Of a stretch of 64,000 bases of DNA, positions 1 to 8,500 are shown in pieces; within the stretch, counting starts at the first letter, position 1, and each line of letters opens with the position of its first letter. The translations under genes were made by a program, and so were the position numbers. The stretch covers positions 1 to 64,000 of the forward strand of contig NZ_QZCS01000007.1 in the NCBI RefSeq assembly GCF_003594915.1, read 5' to 3'. This DNA is from Enterobacter chuandaensis. GTDB lineage: Bacteria; Pseudomonadota; Gammaproteobacteria; Enterobacterales; Enterobacteriaceae. The notes beneath the pieces were generated by a model, which saw only the letters and a list, made by a program, of their open reading frames with translations, made no database searches and was not told the origin of the DNA.

Positions 1-18
1 CAACCGGGGCTATGACGC

Positions 19-576
19 ATGATGATGACCATTCAGCAAACAGCCCCTTTTTCTGGCTTGCTTCTTTTCACCATTTCCAGGTATAGTTTTCCCGCTGTCG
101 CAAAATCGGCAGCCGGAATTGGCGTTCCGAATAACTTCAAGGCGACACGACACGCGCCATGCGTGTTTTTTTATGTCGTTGCTCAGGCACACCCATTTTC
201 AGGGCTGTGGTGTTTATTCGTGCACCAGAGTCCTTTTCTGATAATGGTAGTCCGGGCGGGGCAGCCTTCGGGCTGGCCGGTTTCCTTGAAGGCCGGTTAC
301 GCCAACCCCGTTCGGGCTGCCACCAGTGAAATTGGCGTTTCCGGTGGTAGTTTTTCAAACTACTTCAAGGAGGCTGCCATCATGGCTACTACCCTCACCC
401 AGTCACACCCGCAGTTTGTCTTTGTGTTTGCCGCTGTTCGTCGCGCAGACCGTAAACCCCGTATCTGTATGCTTCGCACCGTTGCCGGTGATGAACACGC
501 CGCACGTCTTTCCCTCGTTCGCGATTACGTCCTCTCGTTTGCTGGCCGTCTTCCGGTTGCGGAGGTGCGCGCATGA
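19..576 (+). CDS. Ash/Icd-like P4-family phage protein
   Basis: This frame of 185 codons resembles the Ash family, also annotated as host cell-division inhibitor Icd-like, found just upstream of alpha in P4-like elements. Two starts are possible. The first ATG at 19 has no clear ribosome site. An internal ATG at 382 follows a strong aaggagg at 367-373 and would give a 64-residue protein beginning MATTLTQ. The region upstream of 382 also has the look of an immunity RNA, so the short form may be the main product. The stop overlaps the next start (ATGA at 573-576), showing translational coupling. Cell-division inhibition is family-level knowledge and is not shown by the sequence. Confidence 0.55.
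   Translation: MMMTIQQTAPFSGLLLFTISRYSFPAVAKSAAGIGVPNNFKATRHAPCVFFYVVAQAHPFSGLWCLFVHQSPFLIMVVRAGQPSGWPVSLKAGYANPVRAATSEIGVSGGSFSNYFKEAAIMATTLTQSHPQFVFVFAAVRRADRKPRICMLRTVAGDEHAARLSLVRDYVLSFAGRLPVAEVRA
100..365 (+). other. Possible P4-type immunity RNA region
   Basis: The stretch holds two related segments: aattggcgttcc at 117 followed by acttcaagg at 134, and aattggcgtt at 330 followed by acttcaagg at 362. A hairpin lies in the second (347-363, 7-bp stem gtagttt/aaactac). In P4, immunity comes from a short structured CI RNA that pairs with nearby related sequences ahead of the alpha operon. The position fits, but I recognise the layout and not the RNA sequence itself, so this is inference. 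Confidence 0.3.
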
Positions 577-800
577 GACACACCACCATTACCGCCCGTG
601 ACCTCGAATGTCTGGAGCATATGCGCAATGTCGGCCAGCTCGTCGGCGACCTGATGCAGGTACAGGACTGCGCCACCGTTCGTCGTGACCCGGCGCAGCA
701 CTTACAGCTCACCTCCGTGATTTACCTCATGACCGCCCAGCTCGATGGCGTTGTCGAACGCTGCAATCAGCAGTGGCTGGCCGGGGAGGGTAACGTATGA
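573..800 (+). CDS. Small P4-family protein upstream of alpha
   Basis: A 75-residue protein of unknown function. Its place between the Ash-like gene and a 106-residue gene matches the small-ORF block of phage P4 (orf88/orf106) upstream of alpha. It starts inside the stop of the preceding gene (ATGA) and its own stop overlaps the next start (ATGA at 797-800), so the four genes to alpha look like one tightly coupled operon. It has no signal peptide, membrane segment or recognisable motif. It is a real gene by coupling and phase, but its role is unknown. Confidence 0.65.
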   Translation: MRHTTITARDLECLEHMRNVGQLVGDLMQVQDCATVRRDPAQHLQLTSVIYLMTAQLDGVVERCNQQWLAGEGNV

Positions 801-1117
801 AAAAGCCATTACCACCCGTATTACGCGCCGCGCTGTATCGTCGCGCCGTGGCCTGTGCCTGGCTGACCCTGTGCGAACGTCAGCACCGCTACCCGCACCT
901 CACCCTCGACACACTGGAAAGCGCCATTGCCGCCGAGCTGGAGGGCTTCTACCTGCGCCAGCACGGCGAGGAAAAAGGCCGCCAGATTGCCTGTGCCCTG
1001 CTCGAGGATTTAATGGAAGCCGGACCACTCAAAGCCGCGCCGTCGCTGTCCTTTCTTGGGCTCGCCGTAATGGATGAACTCTGCGCCCGTCATATCACCG
1101 CACCGGTACTGCACTGA
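797..1117 (+). CDS. P4 orf106-like protein (DUF5375 type)
   Basis: A 106-residue protein, the same length and place (directly before alpha) as orf106 of phage P4. The interior is basic and rich in Ala, Leu and Arg, with a stretch [17 protein letters not shown] near residues 14-30 and no obvious catalytic motif. It overlaps the previous gene by 4 nt and is followed 14 nt later by the alpha gene, with a gagggag ribosome site between them. Function is unknown. Family placement rests on length, synteny and general likeness. Confidence 0.65.
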   Translation: MKKPLPPVLRAALYRRAVACAWLTLCERQHRYPHLTLDTLESAIAAELEGFYLRQHGEEKGRQIACALLEDLMEAGPLKAAPSLSFLGLAVMDELCARHITAPVLH

Positions 1118-1131
1118 GGGAGAAAATAACA

Positions 1132-3465
1132 ATGAAAATGAATGTAACGGAAACCGTAAAACAGGCGTGCGGCCACTGGCCGAACATTCTCTCGGCACTG
1201 GGTGTGAAGGTGATTAAAAACCGCCATCAGTCCTGTCCGGTGTGCGGCGGCTCTGACCGTTTCCGCTTTGACGACAAAGAGGGGCGCGGGACGTGGTTCT
1301 GTAACCAGTGCGGCGCGGGTGACGGGCTTAAGCTGGTAGAGAAAGTGTTCGGCGTAACCGCATCAGAGGCCGCCCAAAAGGTGAATGCTGTCACCGGCAA
1401 CCTGCCGCCGGTTGCCCCGGAGGTGATTGTGGCCGCAGAGGCTGAAACGGTGGCTGACCGCAAAGCGGCGGCCGCGCTGGCCGTCAGGCTCATGGAGAAA
1501 ACCCTTGCGGCCACCGGCAACGCCTACCTCACCCGCAAGGGTTTCCCCGCTCTGGAATGTCTGACGCTCACCGTCATGCATAAAACCGGCGGCGTGACGT
1601 TCCGCGCCGGGGATGTGGTTGTCCCGCTGTATGACGATACCGGCGCACTGATTAACCTTCAGCTTATTAATTCTGACGGTCTCAAACGCACCCTGAAAGG
1701 CGGAGCGGTAAAAGGTACATGCCATATCATCGAGGGGCAGAAACAGGCAGGAAAACGTCTGTGGATAGCGGAGGGCTATGCGACCGCGCTCACCGTGCAT
1801 CATCTGACCGGGGAAACCGTCATGGTGGCGCTGTCCTCCGTGAACCTCCTTTCTCTGGCGAGCCTTGCCCGTCAGAAATATCCGGCCTGTCAGATTGTGC
1901 TCGCTGCCGACCGTGACCTTAACGGCGACGGCCAGAGTAAAGCCGCTGCGGCCGCAGATGCCTGTGAGGGCATTGTTGCCCTGCCGCCGGTGTTCGGTGA
2001 CTGGAATGATGCGTTTATGCAGTACGGCGAGGAAGCCACGCGGAAAGCGATTTATGACGCTATCCGGCCACCGGCGCAAAGTCCGTTTGATACCATGAGC
2101 GAGGCGGAATTTACCGCCATGAGCGCCAGCGACAAGGCCTTGCGGGTGCATGAGCATTACGGCGAAGCGCTGGCTGTGGATGCGAACGGCCAGCTCCTGT
2201 CCCGCTATGAAAACGGCATCTGGAAAAATATCCCTGCCGCCACTTTTTCACGGAATGTGGCTGATTTATTCCAGCGCTTACGCGCCCCGTTCTCGTCAGG
2301 GAAAATTGCCTCGGTGGTGGAGACCCTGAAACTGATTATTCCGCAGCAGGATACACCGGCGCGCCGTCTGATTGGCTTTCGCAACGGGGTACTCGATACC
2401 CAAAGTGGCGTATTCAGCCCGCACCACAAATCGCACTGGCTGCGTACGTTGTGCGACGTGGATTTCACCCCGCCGGTGGACGGAGAAACGCTGGAGACTC
2501 ACGCGCCGAACTTCTGGCGCTGGCTCGACCGTGCGGCCGGTAAAAATCCACAAAAACGCGACGTGATTCTGGCTGCGTTGTTTATGGTGCTGGCGAACCG
2601 TTACGACTGGCAGCTCTTTCTCGAAGTCACCGGTCCCGGCGGGAGCGGCAAAAGTATTCTCGCCGAAATCGCGACCCTGCTCGCCGGGGAAGATAACGCC
2701 ACGTCAGCCGATATCGACACACTGGAAGACCCGCGCAAGCGTGCCTCCCTGATTGGCTTCTCGCTGATACGTCTGCCTGACCAGGAAAAATGGAGCGGTG
2801 ACGGTGCAGGGCTTAAGGCCATCACCGGCGGCGATGCGGTCTCGGTTGACCCGAAATACCAGAATCCGTACTCAACGCATATTCCGGCGGTGATTCTGGC
2901 CGTGAACAATAACCCGATGCGCTTCACCGACCGCAGCGGCGGCGTCTCCCGTCGCCGGGTGATTATTCATTTCCCGGAGCAGATTGCCCTGGAGGAACGC
3001 GACCCGCAGCTTAAAAACAAAATCGCCCGTGAGCTGGCCGTGATTGTACGCCAGTTAATGCAGAAGTTCAGCGACCCGATCACCGCGCGCGCACTGCTCC
3101 AGTCACAGCAGAACTCCGACGAGGCTCTCAGCATCAAGCGCGATGCCGACCCGACATTTGATTTTTGCGGCTATCTGGAAGCCCTGCCGGAGCCTGAGGG
3201 GATGTATATTGGCAATGCCAACATCATTCCGCGTCAGCCGCGCCTGTATCTGTATCATGCCTATCTGGCGTATATGGAAGCCCACGGCTACAGGAATACA
3301 CTCAGCCTCACCATGTTCGGTAAGGGATTGCCAGCCATGTTGAAAGAGTACGGGCTGAGTTATGAGAAGCGCCGAAAAAATCAGGGCATACAAACCAATC
3401 TCGCGCTAAGAGAGGAAAGCAACGCCGACTGGCTGCCGAAATGTGATGAACCCATAGCGAAATAA
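1132..3465 (+). CDS. P4 alpha-type primase/helicase
   Basis: A 777-residue replication protein that in P4 combines primase, 3'-5' helicase and origin binding. An N-terminal zinc ribbon has Cys35, Cys38, Cys57 and Cys60. The primase motif EGYATA begins at Glu214, and the Walker A loop GPGGSGKS spans residues 501-508 with Lys507. These fall at the numbers known for the catalytic residues of P4 alpha, so the enzyme looks intact. A helicase core and a C-terminal origin-binding region follow. The gene is last in the operon and is followed by a terminator (3474-3498) and by repeats matching the alpha recognition decamer. The matching integrase would lie beyond the left edge of the window. Confidence 0.95.
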   Translation: MKMNVTETVKQACGHWPNILSALGVKVIKNRHQSCPVCGGSDRFRFDDKEGRGTWFCNQCGAGDGLKLVEKVFGVTASEAAQKVNAVTGNLPPVAPEVIVAAEAETVADRKAAAALAVRLMEKTLAATGNAYLTRKGFPALECLTLTVMHKTGGVTFRAGDVVVPLYDDTGALINLQLINSDGLKRTLKGGAVKGTCHIIEGQKQAGKRLWIAEGYATALTVHHLTGETVMVALSSVNLLSLASLARQKYPACQIVLAADRDLNGDGQSKAAAAADACEGIVALPPVFGDWNDAFMQYGEEATRKAIYDAIRPPAQSPFDTMSEAEFTAMSASDKALRVHEHYGEALAVDANGQLLSRYENGIWKNIPAATFSRNVADLFQRLRAPFSSGKIASVVETLKLIIPQQDTPARRLIGFRNGVLDTQSGVFSPHHKSHWLRTLCDVDFTPPVDGETLETHAPNFWRWLDRAAGKNPQKRDVILAALFMVLANRYDWQLFLEVTGPGGSGKSILAEIATLLAGEDNATSADIDTLEDPRKRASLIGFSLIRLPDQEKWSGDGAGLKAITGGDAVSVDPKYQNPYSTHIPAVILAVNNNPMRFTDRSGGVSRRRVIIHFPEQIALEERDPQLKNKIARELAVIVRQLMQKFSDPITARALLQSQQNSDEALSIKRDADPTFDFCGYLEALPEPEGMYIGNANIIPRQPRLYLYHAYLAYMEAHGYRNTLSLTMFGKGLPAMLKEYGLSYEKRRKNQGIQTNLALREESNADWLPKCDEPIAK

Positions 3466-3473
3466 CCTACCCT

Positions 3474-3498
3474 GACCGGCAATCGCCGGTCTTTTTTT
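3474..3498 (+). terminator. Rho-independent terminator after alpha gene
   Basis: Stem gaccggc (3474-3480) pairs with gccggtc (3485-3491) around a 4-nt loop and is followed by seven T. It starts 9 nt after the alpha stop codon. Confidence 0.85.
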
Positions 3499-3515
3499 AC
3501 CTGCAAAATGGCAAA

Positions 3516-3609
3516 AGTGAACAGTAAAGTGTTCACTGTTCACCAACCATTCACCGCATAACTTAATGAATATTATAAATAAAAACCATTAGTGAACAGT
3601 GTGAACAGT
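3516..3609. repeat. P4 crr/ori-type iterons (alpha-binding decamers)
   Basis: The P4 alpha protein binds the decamer GGTGAACAGT. Close or exact copies occur here: agtgaacagt at 3516-3525, the exact decamer inverted at 3535-3544, a 9/10 match inverted at 3528-3537, agtgaacagt at 3591-3600 and tgtgaacagt at 3600-3609. The block lies just downstream of alpha, as crr does in P4, and is AT-rich between the two clusters. It is probably the cis replication region of the element. Confidence 0.8.
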
Positions 3610-3763
3610 TTTTCTAAAAAAAAGTTTTTTTTCTTGATGTGATCTATTCAAAAACAGGTTTACTTAACCACAGGAAGCGCTGCAACAAATCACCATTGGT
3701 ATACGCTTAGGTATACAAATGAAAGTTGAATTGGTTAAAGTTACTTTATAACAGATAGTTACG

Positions 3764-3801
3764 GGAACTATTCAGACTCCGCCAGCCAAAATTCTCCATC
3801 G
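3764..3801 (+). other. Attachment-site remnant (ssrA 3' end, attR)
   Basis: The sequence ttcagactccgccagc followed by caaaattctccatcgg looks like a degraded 3' end of ssrA (tmRNA) and its flank. In E. coli the ssrA gene ends in a T-arm, CCGCCAGC and CCACCA, followed by AAATTCTCCATCGG. The ssrA 3' end is a known integration site (CP4-57). Here the CCA tail is altered and no upstream tmRNA body is present, so this is the distal repeat left by integration. The exact crossover limits cannot be set without the other end. Confidence 0.6.
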
Positions 3802-3834
3802 GCGATCACCAGAGTCGACTGATGAAGTCCTGAA

Positions 3835-3867
3835 AGCCCGCACGGCGCAAGCCCTGCGGGCTTTTTT
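3835..3867 (+). terminator. ssrA-type terminator
   Basis: Stem agcccgca (3835-3842) pairs with tgcgggct (3855-3862), then a T run. The flanking text (gatgaagtcctgaaagcccg) matches the sequence that follows ssrA in E. coli, so the chromosome-side flank of ssrA resumes here. The integrated element has separated it from the tmRNA gene. Confidence 0.75.
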
Positions 3868-3994
3868 GTGTTTCATTCCTACCGTTTCCCCATCCCTTTG
3901 ACAAACATCAACACCCTCCCCCTACTCCTGTGCAAAATTACTCACACCACCCAGCGCTAAGGATTAGCCGCCTCACCCCGGAAGGAACCGCAAC

Positions 3995-4078
3995 ATGCAC
4001 AGACCTATCGTCGTCATTATCTTTATTCTCCTGACCCTCGCCGCCCTCGCTGAGATAGGCTATTTATCCTTTGGATAA
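3995..4078 (+). CDS. Putative 27-residue single-pass membrane peptide
   Basis: The frame encodes MHRPIVVIIFILLTLAALAE followed by IGYLSFG, which is one continuous hydrophobic segment with a short basic N-terminus. A ribosome site (aagga at 3982-3986) lies 8 nt upstream of the ATG. This is the form of many enteric small membrane proteins. I do not recognise a named family. It stands alone between the ssrA terminator and the LEA-like gene. It is supported by start signal and composition only. Confidence 0.5.
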   Translation: MHRPIVVIIFILLTLAALAEIGYLSFG

Positions 4079-4204
4079 TCCTTATACGAAATATCCCCTC
4101 ACCACGGCACGTTGATCTCATTACAGTTTTTTCCTAAAGCCATCCCGCTTCGCCTGTGCCATGCTGAATCACGCTCATAACCGATAACGTTAAATGAGGA
4201 TATT

Positions 4205-4561
4205 ATGAAAAAAACAATTATCGCATTATCTGCCGTTCTGCTGGCTTCCCCAGTATTTGCTGCGACCACACATGCAACTGACGATACCGTCGCTGCGGCG
4301 AACGCAAACGCCAACGAAGCGAAGCAAAAACTGCACGAAGAGCAGAACAAAGGTGAAGAGCTGAAGCTGAAACAGCAGCATGCTGCGGAAGGTAAGAGCG
4401 AAACCTTTGGCAGCAAGGTCAGCGAAGATTCCCAGAAGGCCTGGCATAAAACCAAAGAAGGCACCGAGAAAGGGTGGGATGCCACCAAAGAAGGCGCTGA
4501 GAAAGGCTGGAACAAAACCAAAGAAGGTGCCAGCGAGCTGGAAAAGAAAGTCACTGAGTAA
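4205..4561 (+). CDS. LEA-like periplasmic protein with TKEG repeats
   Basis: A 118-residue protein with a clear signal peptide (MKKTIIALSAVLLASPVFA, cleavage near residue 19). The mature part is all hydrophilic helix: an Ala/Asn/Glu/Lys-rich stretch, then an 11-residue repeat of the form KTKEGxEKGWx (HKTKEGTEKGWD, ATKEGAEKGWN, KTKEGASELEKK). Such 11-mer amphipathic repeats are typical of late-embryogenesis-abundant type desiccation or stress proteins. The ATG follows a gagg ribosome site. A strong terminator follows 9 nt after the stop. A stress role is inference, and no named enteric gene is assigned. Confidence 0.75.
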   Translation: MKKTIIALSAVLLASPVFAATTHATDDTVAAANANANEAKQKLHEEQNKGEELKLKQQHAAEGKSETFGSKVSEDSQKAWHKTKEGTEKGWDATKEGAEKGWNKTKEGASELEKKVTE

Positions 4562-4570
4562 TCCCTTTTA

Positions 4571-4594
4571 AAGGCCGCATACGCGGCCTTTTTT
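4571..4594 (+). terminator. Terminator of the LEA-like gene
   Basis: Stem aaggccgc (4571-4578) pairs with gcggcctt (4583-4590) around a 4-nt loop and runs into a T tract. Confidence 0.85.
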
Positions 4595-5529
4595 ATTACC
4601 CCCAGCATTAAAGCCGAAAAGATCCCAGAGGTGGTGCGGCCGGAAAGGTCTTCGTCATTTCTCAATTGTTCTTCAAATTGCTGCGCGTCGGCGCGGTACA
4701 TTTCGCAGTCGATTCATTTCATGATGGCTTCATCGCTGTAGGGCGGTGTAGAGAGAGGATATTCATACAGGACTCCCCGTTAAGAAGGAATGACGTCAGT
4801 AAACGTCCGGTGCCCCTGTTTTATTCATCCTGCAGATCATTTTTTTCATCCCCTGCATCAGGCGAATGCATGAACCGTATTGAAAATAAAGCAGGTTATT
4901 ATATGCCTGCTCGAACTTTATTATTCCCCGCTCGCGGTAGCAGAGTTTTGACTGAGCATAAGAATATATTTTAAATCCCCTTTAATATAATATATCTTAC
5001 ATCAAAAATGTTACCCTAACTTAAACACACATTTAGCAACATTAAACAATGATGCGTTTAATTGCGTCAAATAATTGCCATACCAATTATTACAGAACGC
5101 ATAAACCACAAACAAAAAATGTAACCAGGAAATAAAAAGAACTTCAAAAACAACAGGATATGAAAATAAATTTATAATCCACATCAATAAATTAATGTCC
5201 CCTTCACTGTTTACTCCTTTATTTACGGAAGCTTAATTTGCACATTCAGAGTTTTCTGGCTATATCATTTTTATATCCTCAAAACCAAATCCTCTATTAA
5301 TTACAGGGTTTTATAAGGCACAAAATACGCATAAAAAACATTCTGTCTCATAAGTAATTAGATTCGCTCTGATGTTGCCACTCTGAATTCTGGCGGGCAT
5401 CGTTCGCTCTAAAAAAGACGGTGAGTACTGTGTAATGAACAGTCACTCCGCCGGGGGCGCCCTTTACCTTCTCCAGAGATGGCTCGTCTTGCTCGTCGTT
5501 CACGATAACTCTGCTGGAGTAATACCTAA
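4595..5529 (+). promoter_or_regulatory. Long AT-rich upstream region of bapA
   Basis: About 930 nt without a convincing gene. From roughly 4975 to 5345 the sequence is strikingly AT-rich with many A and T tracts, unlike the GC-rich genes on both sides. Nearer the gene a GC-rich stretch (5450-5465) precedes the ribosome site ggag at 5516. Salmonella bapA is controlled by CsgD. An H-NS/StpA-bound silencer would fit the composition here. No single promoter can be chosen with confidence. Confidence 0.45.
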
Positions 5530-8500
5530 ATGAGCCAAATCTCTGTTATTTCAAAACTCACTGGCGTGGAAACGACTACGGAAGGCACGCAGGTTACGCT
5601 GAGCCATTCCTCTATCGTTGAGCTTCATGTAGAGCGTGCTGATGTCTCCCACTTCGCACGAAGTGGTAACGATCTGGTGGTGACACTGCACTCAGGGGAA
5701 GTGATCACCCTTAAGAATTTCTACGTCACGGACGCGCAGGGCGTTAGCCAGCTGGTATTGCAGGAAAGTGACGGCGCGCTATGGTGGATTGAAGATCCTG
5801 CCGGGGCCGCCACCTACGAATCTATCGCCTCTACGGATGTGCTGCTTGCAGCCTCCGGTAGTGATGCCGGTGGCGCAGCCATCTGGCCGTGGGCGCTGGG
5901 CGGCATTGTCGCGGCTGGCGGCATCGCGGCGGCGGCAAGCTCCGGTGGCGGCGGCGGTGGGGATGACGATGATGGGAATAACAACAATCCTAACCCTAAC
6001 CCCAACACGCCAGTCGATCCATCCAACCCGGATACGACACCACCAAATGCGCCAACCAGCCTTCAGTTCTCGGGAGACGGTAAAAGCGTCACCGGTACCG
6101 CCGAGCCCGGCAGTACCATCACCCTGAAAGACGCGAACGGTAACGTCATCGGCACGGGGAAAACCGGCAGTGACGGCAACTTTACCGTGTCTCTCGGCAC
6201 TCCACTGACCAACGGCGAACAGGTAACCGCTACCGCGACGGATGCGGCCGGGAATACCAGCCAGGGTACCACGATTACTGCGCCGGATCTCACCGCGCCC
6301 GATGCCCCGACGATCGGTAGCGTGACGGACGATGTTGATCCTCAAACGGGGTCGGTCACAAACGGCGGCAGCACCAACGATCCACGCCCGCAGCTCAGCG
6401 GCACCGCGGAGGCGGGCTCCACAGTAACCATCTATGACGGCGGAGTCGCAATTGGCACGGCGGTTGTCGCCAGCAACGGCACCTGGACATTTACCCCGTC
6501 AGTTGACCTGAGTGAAAGCACCCACCAGATTACCATGCAGGCAACTGACGCCGCCGGCAACATCGGACCGGCCTCTCCGGTATTTACCCTCACCGTGGAT
6601 CTTACCCCGCCGACAACGCCGACCGCGATTGTGCTGACCGACGACACGGGCGTTATCAGAGGGACCATTACCGCAGGCACCCCTACCGATGCGTCACAGC
6701 CGATCCTGGCGGGAACGGGCGAGCCCGGTGGCACAATCACTATTTACGATAACGGCGTCGCGGTTGGAACCACAACGGTGCTGCCGAACGGCACCTGGAG
6801 CGTCACGCCAGACGGCCCACTCCCGGACGGGACGCACACGATAACCGTCGTTGAAACCGATGCTGCCGGAAACCAGAGTACGGCATCAGAACCTATCATC
6901 TTCACCGTGGATACCACGCCGCCGCTGGCCCCCGGCGACCTCGTCGTTTCGAATGATGGCGGCACTATCACCGGCACCGCCGAGCCTGGCAGCACGGTAA
7001 CCATCCGTGAAGGCGACGCTATCCTTGGTACTCCAGTGGCTGACAGCGAAGGTAACTTTAGCCTGACGCTGACCCCGCCTAAGCTCAACGGTGAAATTCT
7101 GACCGCAGACGCCACCGACGCTGCGGGCAATACGGGGCCCGCAACCTCCGCAGCGGCGCCGGATATTACCCCACCACAAAACCCGGTTATCGTGTCGGTG
7201 ATTGATGATGTTCAGGCGACGGTCGGTCCCGTGGGCCAGAATGGGCTGACCAACGACCGGGCACCGACCCTGAACGGCACGGGCGAACCCGGCTCGACCA
7301 TCACGATCTCCAACGGCAGCGACGTTATCGGCACGGTGGAGGTCCCCTCCTCCGGTCTGTGGAGCTTTACGCCGCCCTCACCGCTGGTTGATGGCACCTA
7401 CGTGCTGACGGCAACGGCGACGGATGCAGCCGGTAACCCGAGCGGCCAGTCAAACGCGTGGACAATTATCGTTGACGGTACTGCGCCAGCCGCACCGGTG
7501 ATTACGCAGGTCATTGACGACGTGCCCGGACGCACCGGGTCGCTCGACATCAATGAGACCACCAACGATTCAACCCCGACGCTCAGCGGTACCGCCGCGG
7601 CCAACGCCACGGTCACCATCCGCGTGGACGGCGTTGATATTGGTACCACCGTCGCCAATGGCCTCGGCGTATGGATCTTTACCCCAGACACCCCGATCGC
7701 CGAGGGTCCACATACCCTGACCGCCGTCGCAACTGACGCGGCAGGCAACACCAGCGACGTCTCGAACAGCTGGGGCATCACCATTGACAGCGTGGCCCCG
7801 GTAGCGCCGGTCATTACCCAGGTGGTGGATGACGTGCCAGAGCGCCTCGGCGCGCTCAACTCTGGCGACAGCACCAACGACACCACGCCAACGCTCAGCG
7901 GCACCGCGGAGCCGGGCTCAACCGTCATCATCCGCCAGGACGGCGTCGATCTCACAACGATTGTGATCGACAGCAGCGGCACGTGGACCTATACCCCAAC
8001 CACACCGCTTGTTAACGGCACCTATACCTTTACCGCCGTCACCACCGATGGGGCAGGTAATACCAGCCAGCCGTCAGGCGGCTTCACCCTGACCATCGAT
8101 AACACGCCGCCAGCGGCAGCGACCATCGCCACCGTGACCGATGATGTCGGCGGCGTTAACGGGCCGCTCACCAGCGGCGACACCACCGACGACACCCAGC
8201 CGCTGCTGCAGGGCACCGCGCCGGCTGATGCGGTGATTACCGTCTATGACGGTACCACCCTGCTTGGCACCGCTACCCTCGACGGCAGCGGCGGCTGGAG
8301 CTTTACCCCCATTATTCCGCTCACCGACGGCCCGCATACGCTGACGGTGCATGCCACGGATGCCGCGGGCAATACCACCATCTCAACGCCGTTCGAACTG
8401 ACGGTGGATACCGTCGCGCCTGCCACGCCGGATATTCCGGCAATCACCGTCAACCCTGACGGCACAGCAACGCCGCTGAACCCGGGAGAAACCACCCGCG

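Noticed and set aside
3700..3870. A complete ssrA (tmRNA) gene
   Set aside because: Only the 3' tail and terminator are recognisable. There is no tag-peptide reading frame or tRNA-like 5' half.
4666..4974. 102-codon frame upstream of bapA
   Set aside because: No ribosome site, biased composition and no likeness to any protein. It runs into the AT-rich block.
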